DNA of 64,000 bases, from positions 310,001-374,000 of the forward strand of contig NZ_WJPP01000003.1 in the NCBI RefSeq assembly GCF_009649225.1. The letters are read 5' to 3'. The stretch comes from Spiribacter salilacus (GTDB lineage Bacteria; Pseudomonadota; Gammaproteobacteria; Nitrococcales; Nitrococcaceae). Every line of letters begins with the position of its first letter. Positions within the stretch are counted from its first letter, which is position 1. Positions 60,866-64,000 of this stretch are shown piece after piece. Under the pieces are notes generated by a model, which was not told the origin of the DNA, searched no databases, and saw only the letters and a list, made by a program, of their open reading frames with translations. The translations under genes were made by a program, and so were the position numbers.

Positions 60866-62068
60866 ATGCTAACCACGACACTAATTACTGATGCCTGGGT
60901 CCGTTCGTCCTACGCAGCCCTGGGTAATCTCACCAACCATGGCATCCCAGTGAATGTTGCGGATTCTCGTGGCTTGGGTATGTGTCAAGCATCACGGCGG
61001 AAATCGCGATTTTCAAGATATAGATCCCACTACACAGATGAAGCGGGTTTTGTTGAGGATGTGGCTTCTATCTGTCGTGCGCAATCCATTGGATTGGTGC
61101 TGCCCTCTCACAATGAAACCGAGATTTTGTCTCGGCATCGCGATCAGTTAGCGCCGGGGCAAGATGCGCTGCTGCCAGATGCGGCGCATTGCGCCCTGTT
61201 CAATGACAAGGCTCGAAGCTATAAATTTGCAAAGTCTTGCGGCGTTCCTGTGCCCCTTCGTGTTGAATATGCGGATGTTAATGAATTAGCCGATACGCTG
61301 AGTGAGCTGGGTTGGCAGCGTTGCGTGATCAAACTGCGTACGGGTAACAGTGCCAAGGGCGTCTTTTATGCCCAGTCGCCAATCGAGGCGGCGGATACTG
61401 TTCGCAAGTTGATCCGAGATTTTGATTTGCCTCCGGATCGTCTTCCGCAGGTTGAGGAATATGTTTCGGGAGAGGGCTGGGGGTGTTCGGTGCTCTACTG
61501 GCATGGACGCCGAGTGGCCTCTTTCACCCATCGCAGAGTGCGCGAGAAGATCGCGACAGGCGGTACGAGCACCCTTCGCGAGACTGTAATGAACTCGATG
61601 ATTGAGCCGGCAGCCTTACGAATTTTCGATGAAATTGGCTGGCATGGCTTGGCCATGAGCGAGTGGAAGGTTTGCCCCGACACGGGACGATTCTGGTTTG
61701 TTGAAGTCAATCCGCGCATGTGGGGCTCGATCGCTTTGCCCATCAGTGCGGGGGTTGAATTTCCCTACTTGGCTTGGCTTTGTGCGACTGAGGGTGAAGA
61801 GGCGGCACGGGCCTATCAAGCGCAATCGGTGGTCCGTCACCCGTGGCGAAGTCGCTGGCTTTTGGGCGATTTGACCGTTGGTGCTCGGCAGCTCGTTTCT
61901 GGAGATCTCCGTTCGGCCTACACCACATTATTTCAGGCCAATGCCGACGCCCTAGATGATTTCTTCTGGGATGATCCTTTGGTGTTTTTCGGCGAACTCG
62001 GCGTCTACATCGAAAATGTGGTCAAGGGGCGCAGTCTGAATCCTGTTGAGAAAGGGATGATTGGCTAG
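60866..62068 (+). CDS. ATP-grasp family ligase
   Basis: 400 aa. Pre-ATP-grasp N-terminus TLITDAWVRSSYAALGNLTNHGIPVNVADS, ATP-binding CVIKLRTGNSAKGVFYA and EEYVSGEGWGCSVLY, metal-binding FWFVEVNPRMWGSIALP. Resembles carboxylate-amine ligases of the carbamoyl-phosphate-synthase-large/D-Ala-ligase superfamily that join an amino acid or amine to a carboxylate. Coupled to the following HAD gene by an overlapping start. The substrate may be a uronic acid or amino-acid decoration; inferred only. Confidence 0.8.
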   Translation: MLTTTLITDAWVRSSYAALGNLTNHGIPVNVADSRGLGMCQASRRKSRFSRYRSHYTDEAGFVEDVASICRAQSIGLVLPSHNETEILSRHRDQLAPGQDALLPDAAHCALFNDKARSYKFAKSCGVPVPLRVEYADVNELADTLSELGWQRCVIKLRTGNSAKGVFYAQSPIEAADTVRKLIRDFDLPPDRLPQVEEYVSGEGWGCSVLYWHGRRVASFTHRRVREKIATGGTSTLRETVMNSMIEPAALRIFDEIGWHGLAMSEWKVCPDTGRFWFVEVNPRMWGSIALPISAGVEFPYLAWLCATEGEEAARAYQAQSVVRHPWRSRWLLGDLTVGARQLVSGDLRSAYTTLFQANADALDDFFWDDPLVFFGELGVYIENVVKGRSLNPVEKGMIG

Positions 62069-62715
62069 TGGAAGTCCTTTTGCTCGACTTTGATGGAACC
62101 ATGACGCGTCGCGACACCACGCGGATTTTGGTCTTTTCATTGCTCAGGCAACGGCCTTGGCGGGTATTTCTTGTTTTGGCTCCGCTAATCAGGTTGGCTT
62201 TGGGTGGGCGTGAGCAGCAGGTGCAAACGGCCAAAGATCGATGCGTGGGGCTTCTGCTTGCCGGATTAAGCGATGCTCAGGCAGAGCCGGCTTTGCAGCG
62301 ATACAGGGCAGTGGTGTCACCTTTGATTCGGGAAACGTTGCTCGAGCTTGTCAAGGACCGACACGCTGCCGGGCAAACTATCGTGGTGGTAACCGCCTCA
62401 GCGGAGGACGCCGTTCGGCATGCCATCAGCCATCTTCCCGTGCAGGTGCTTGGCACTCGCTTCAGATCGCATCAGGGGCGGTTCACTGGAGAGCTTGAGG
62501 GGCAGGGCTGCTATGGCACCGCCAAGGTGCCGTTTATTCACGCCTGGGCTGATCAGCAACGGGCTACGGCCCAGTATGTCGAGGCTTGGTCAGATTCTTT
62601 GAGCGATTGGCCGATGATGCAGCTGGCGGCAAAACGCGTTTGGATATGCCGTGAGTCTTTGGTTGCGCGTGTGCGGGAGAAGGATCCTGAGGGTAAGGTT
62701 GTGGTGGTATCTTGA
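62068..62715 (+). CDS. HAD-IB family phosphatase
   Basis: 215 aa, GTG start sharing a base with the ATP-grasp stop. Nucleophile motif LLDFDGTMTRRDT, motif II VVVTASAEDAV, and the late aspartates in YVEAWSDSLSDWPMM, the SerB-like pattern. Possibly dephosphorylates a product or intermediate for the adjacent ligase. Last gene of the inserted cassette. Confidence 0.85.
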   Translation: MEVLLLDFDGTMTRRDTTRILVFSLLRQRPWRVFLVLAPLIRLALGGREQQVQTAKDRCVGLLLAGLSDAQAEPALQRYRAVVSPLIRETLLELVKDRHAAGQTIVVVTASAEDAVRHAISHLPVQVLGTRFRSHQGRFTGELEGQGCYGTAKVPFIHAWADQQRATAQYVEAWSDSLSDWPMMQLAAKRVWICRESLVARVREKDPEGKVVVVS

Positions 62716-62724
62716 GGGGAGTCG

Positions 62725-63009
62725 ATGCCTTTGCTGAAGTTGGCGCCCACGGGCAGCGCGTTCATCGGTTTGCTGGTCGGGCCCGCGCATACCGGCAAGG
62801 GGATTGGGCGCTTTATCGTGGCGTACCTCTATTGGCAGGCCTCGCTGGCAGGCCTGCGCACCCGCTCCACCATCAGCCGCCACAATGCCGCTTCGCTGCG
62901 CTCCCACCAAGCGGTCGCCGACTTTACGGTGATTGCCGAGCTGCCGAATGACTACCTGCTGATCGAGTTCCCGAGGGTGGGGCGGGAGAGGCCGGTGTTG
63001 GGGTTGTGA
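62725..63009 (+). pseudogene. GNAT acetyltransferase, C-terminal half (split gene)
   Basis: MPLLKLAPTGSAFIGLLVGP, AHTGKGIGRFIVAYLYWQAS and TISRHNAASLRSHQAVADFT are the acetyl-CoA-binding half of the GNAT protein whose front lies at 58877-59194. It has an ATG (62725) but no promoter of its own is apparent, and a lone half is not expected to work. Confidence 0.75.
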
Positions 63010-63097
63010 GGGGTCGGGCAGGCGTCGTCGTAATTGACTAAAGTTTCCTGTCCAGTTTTGGTTAATAGTTTAAATAGCATATTAAGAGCTGTTACGC

Positions 63098-63316
63098 ATG
63101 TCACGAAGAAAGCTTCCTAAGTACGCTTTAGGTATTCCCAGGAATAGGCTCGTGGAGATGCTGTGCCGTGGCAATTGCAATTGCGAGCGACTTGCTAAAA
63201 TAGCAGATACGCCGAATAGCAAGGGTGGAACCGAGATTGACATCTACGGCTACGCAGAATGTCTCCGCTGTGGTTACAGGGGGACAGATTATTCAAACTG
63301 GAAGCGAGTCCATTAG
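63098..63316 (+). CDS. Small protein with four-Cys zinc-ribbon-like pattern
   Basis: 72 aa, not recognised. Visible features: basic N-terminus MSRRKLPKYALGIPRNRL, CRGNCNCERL and CLRCGYRGTDY, giving Cys pairs that could bind zinc. The last third overlaps the degenerate GGGGACAG repeat (GGGGGACAGATT near 63279). Low confidence as a real gene; it may be a captured fragment. Confidence 0.35.
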   Translation: MSRRKLPKYALGIPRNRLVEMLCRGNCNCERLAKIADTPNSKGGTEIDIYGYAECLRCGYRGTDYSNWKRVH

Positions 63317-63347
63317 TACAGGAGGGTATCCCCCCATTTATAACCAA
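63281..63347 (+). repeat. GGGGACAG dispersed repeat, degenerate copy 4
   Basis: GGGGGACAGATTATTCAAAC on the left and CCCCCCATTTATAACC on the right follow the same plan as copies at 33153 and 33872, but the start codon has changed from ATG to ATA. Confidence 0.5.
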
Positions 63348-63381
63348 GGCGATAAGTAGAGCTCATTAGGCAGGTATCGAC

Positions 63382-63534
63382 ATGACCAAGCAGCAGCGTA
63401 AGGCACTAGCCCAAATCAAGGCCCTAATAGTCGAGCGTGTGGGTCAGGTACGGCGTGGTGAAGTGATCGATGGCAGCATCACGCAGATTGCAGAGCGTGC
63501 ACTACAGGTTTCGGACACGACATCCAAGGAGTAG
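63382..63534 (+). CDS. Hypothetical 50-aa protein
   Basis: Frame MTKQQRKALAQIKALIVERV continuing GQVRRGEVIDGSITQIAERA to TAG. Charged, helical, no family recognised. It ends 8 bp before the next start, which would suit a coupled pair. Could be spurious. Confidence 0.35.
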   Translation: MTKQQRKALAQIKALIVERVGQVRRGEVIDGSITQIAERALQVSDTTSKE

Positions 63535-63542
63535 GAGTTCCC

Positions 63543-64000
63543 ATGAGCGTATCTAATCACATTGAAAAAACCCCTTATGGTTTTAAGGGCGAGCCGGCTC
63601 GGCTGATCCCTTGCATTGCCGATAGCCACGGTGAGCGGCGCGGTGGCTCGAGGCACTGCGCGCCGATGTTCCCTCATTTAAGGATGCCTTCGAGGAGCGC
63701 ATGTTCGCTGTGCACCCCGGTGGCCAGACCAGTGGGCATCGAGACTGCCTCGATGCACTCGGTTATGCGCCACCGCAACCGGCATTTCATGACTTAGCCC
63801 GTAGTGTCGATGAAGCTCAAGCCATGTTCGAGGCCTTCTGGGGAAAGCCGTCTCGCTCATTCATCGCGCCTTGCTACACCTGGCACCCGGCACTCGAGCC
63901 AGCGATGGCGAAAGCCGGCATTCACTACCTCCAAGGCACCCGAGTCCAACGAGTGCCTAATGATGATCCCCAACTCCCCATCCTCCGCCGGCGCCACTAT
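63543..64000 (+). pseudogene. Polysaccharide-deacetylase-like gene, frameshifted and cut by window end
   Basis: From ATG 63543 the frame reads to IADSHGERR and then leaves the family. From 63635 in another frame it reads AARWLEALRADVPSFKDAFE, ERMFAVHPGGQTSGHRDCLD and SRSFIAPCYTWHPALEPAMA, running to the edge. The last block (FIAPCYTWHP, AGIHYLQGTRVQR) recalls NodB-like deacetylase proteins of glycan loci. The two frames join near 63632, where a single indel would fuse them. Family assignment is tentative. Confidence 0.45.

Noticed and set aside
1-64000. tRNA or rRNA genes
   Set aside because: No T-arm (GGTTCGAATCC-like) with a matching acceptor stem and no rRNA-conserved blocks were noticed on either strand.

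Overview
The window comes from a gammaproteobacterium of fairly high GC content. The evidence is the gene order of the first 10 kb: an argA C-terminus, zapA - 6S RNA - fau on the minus strand, a divergent ygfB - pepP - ubiH operon, then gcvH, tpx and a phosphohexomutase. Genus cannot be fixed from the sequence. No rRNA or tRNA gene was seen.

Layout. (1) 1-10.2 kb: chromosomal core genes. They are peppered with a short interspersed motif, GACACCCAC (extended consensus ATCCRAGACACCCACACTT), found 20 times here and, by eye, nowhere in the other 54 kb. It occurs on both strands and in several codon frames, so it behaves as a DNA-level element. (2) 10.3-31.3 kb: a complete aerobic phenylacetate (paa) catabolic block, bracketed by 88-bp direct repeats (82/88 identical). 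Phenylacetate is probably imported by a LIV-type ABC transporter, activated by PaaK, epoxidised by PaaABCE (with PaaD), isomerised by PaaG, opened and oxidised by PaaZ, and taken through beta-oxidation by a fused hydratase/dehydrogenase and the thiolase PaaJ. PaaI, PaaY and PaaN are also present. Both known regulator types, PaaX and a TetR-type PaaR, are encoded, as is a third ferritin-like protein of the PaaA/PaaC family. (3) 31.3-34.8 kb: a junction zone with a DUF805 relic, an ops/JUMPStart leader, an EPS-associated MarR regulator, VapBC and HicBA modules, antitoxin and ABC-transporter relics, and dispersed repeats. (4) 34.8-64 kb: a mosaic polysaccharide locus. It has a full-length ABC exporter/flippase, dTDP-3-acetamido-3,6-dideoxyhexose genes (rmlA, fdtC-, fdtA- and fdtB-like), two sulfotransferases, several glycosyltransferases, an O-antigen polymerase-like protein, CapA- and CapK-like proteins, a bi-domain oxidoreductase, a UDP-GlcNAc 2-epimerase, a heparinase II/III-like protein, methyltransferases, an ATP-grasp ligase and an HAD phosphatase.

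The polysaccharide locus shows many recombination scars. These are a duplicated fdtA tail, a transposase relic, a headless glycosyltransferase, a glycosyltransferase with an abrupt composition switch, a GNAT gene split by a 3.5-kb cassette, and runs of 8-10 G inside three sugar-modification genes, one of which is currently out of frame. Together they suggest a surface glycan, probably sulfated and methylated, that varies rapidly and is transcribed with RfaH-type antitermination from the ops site.
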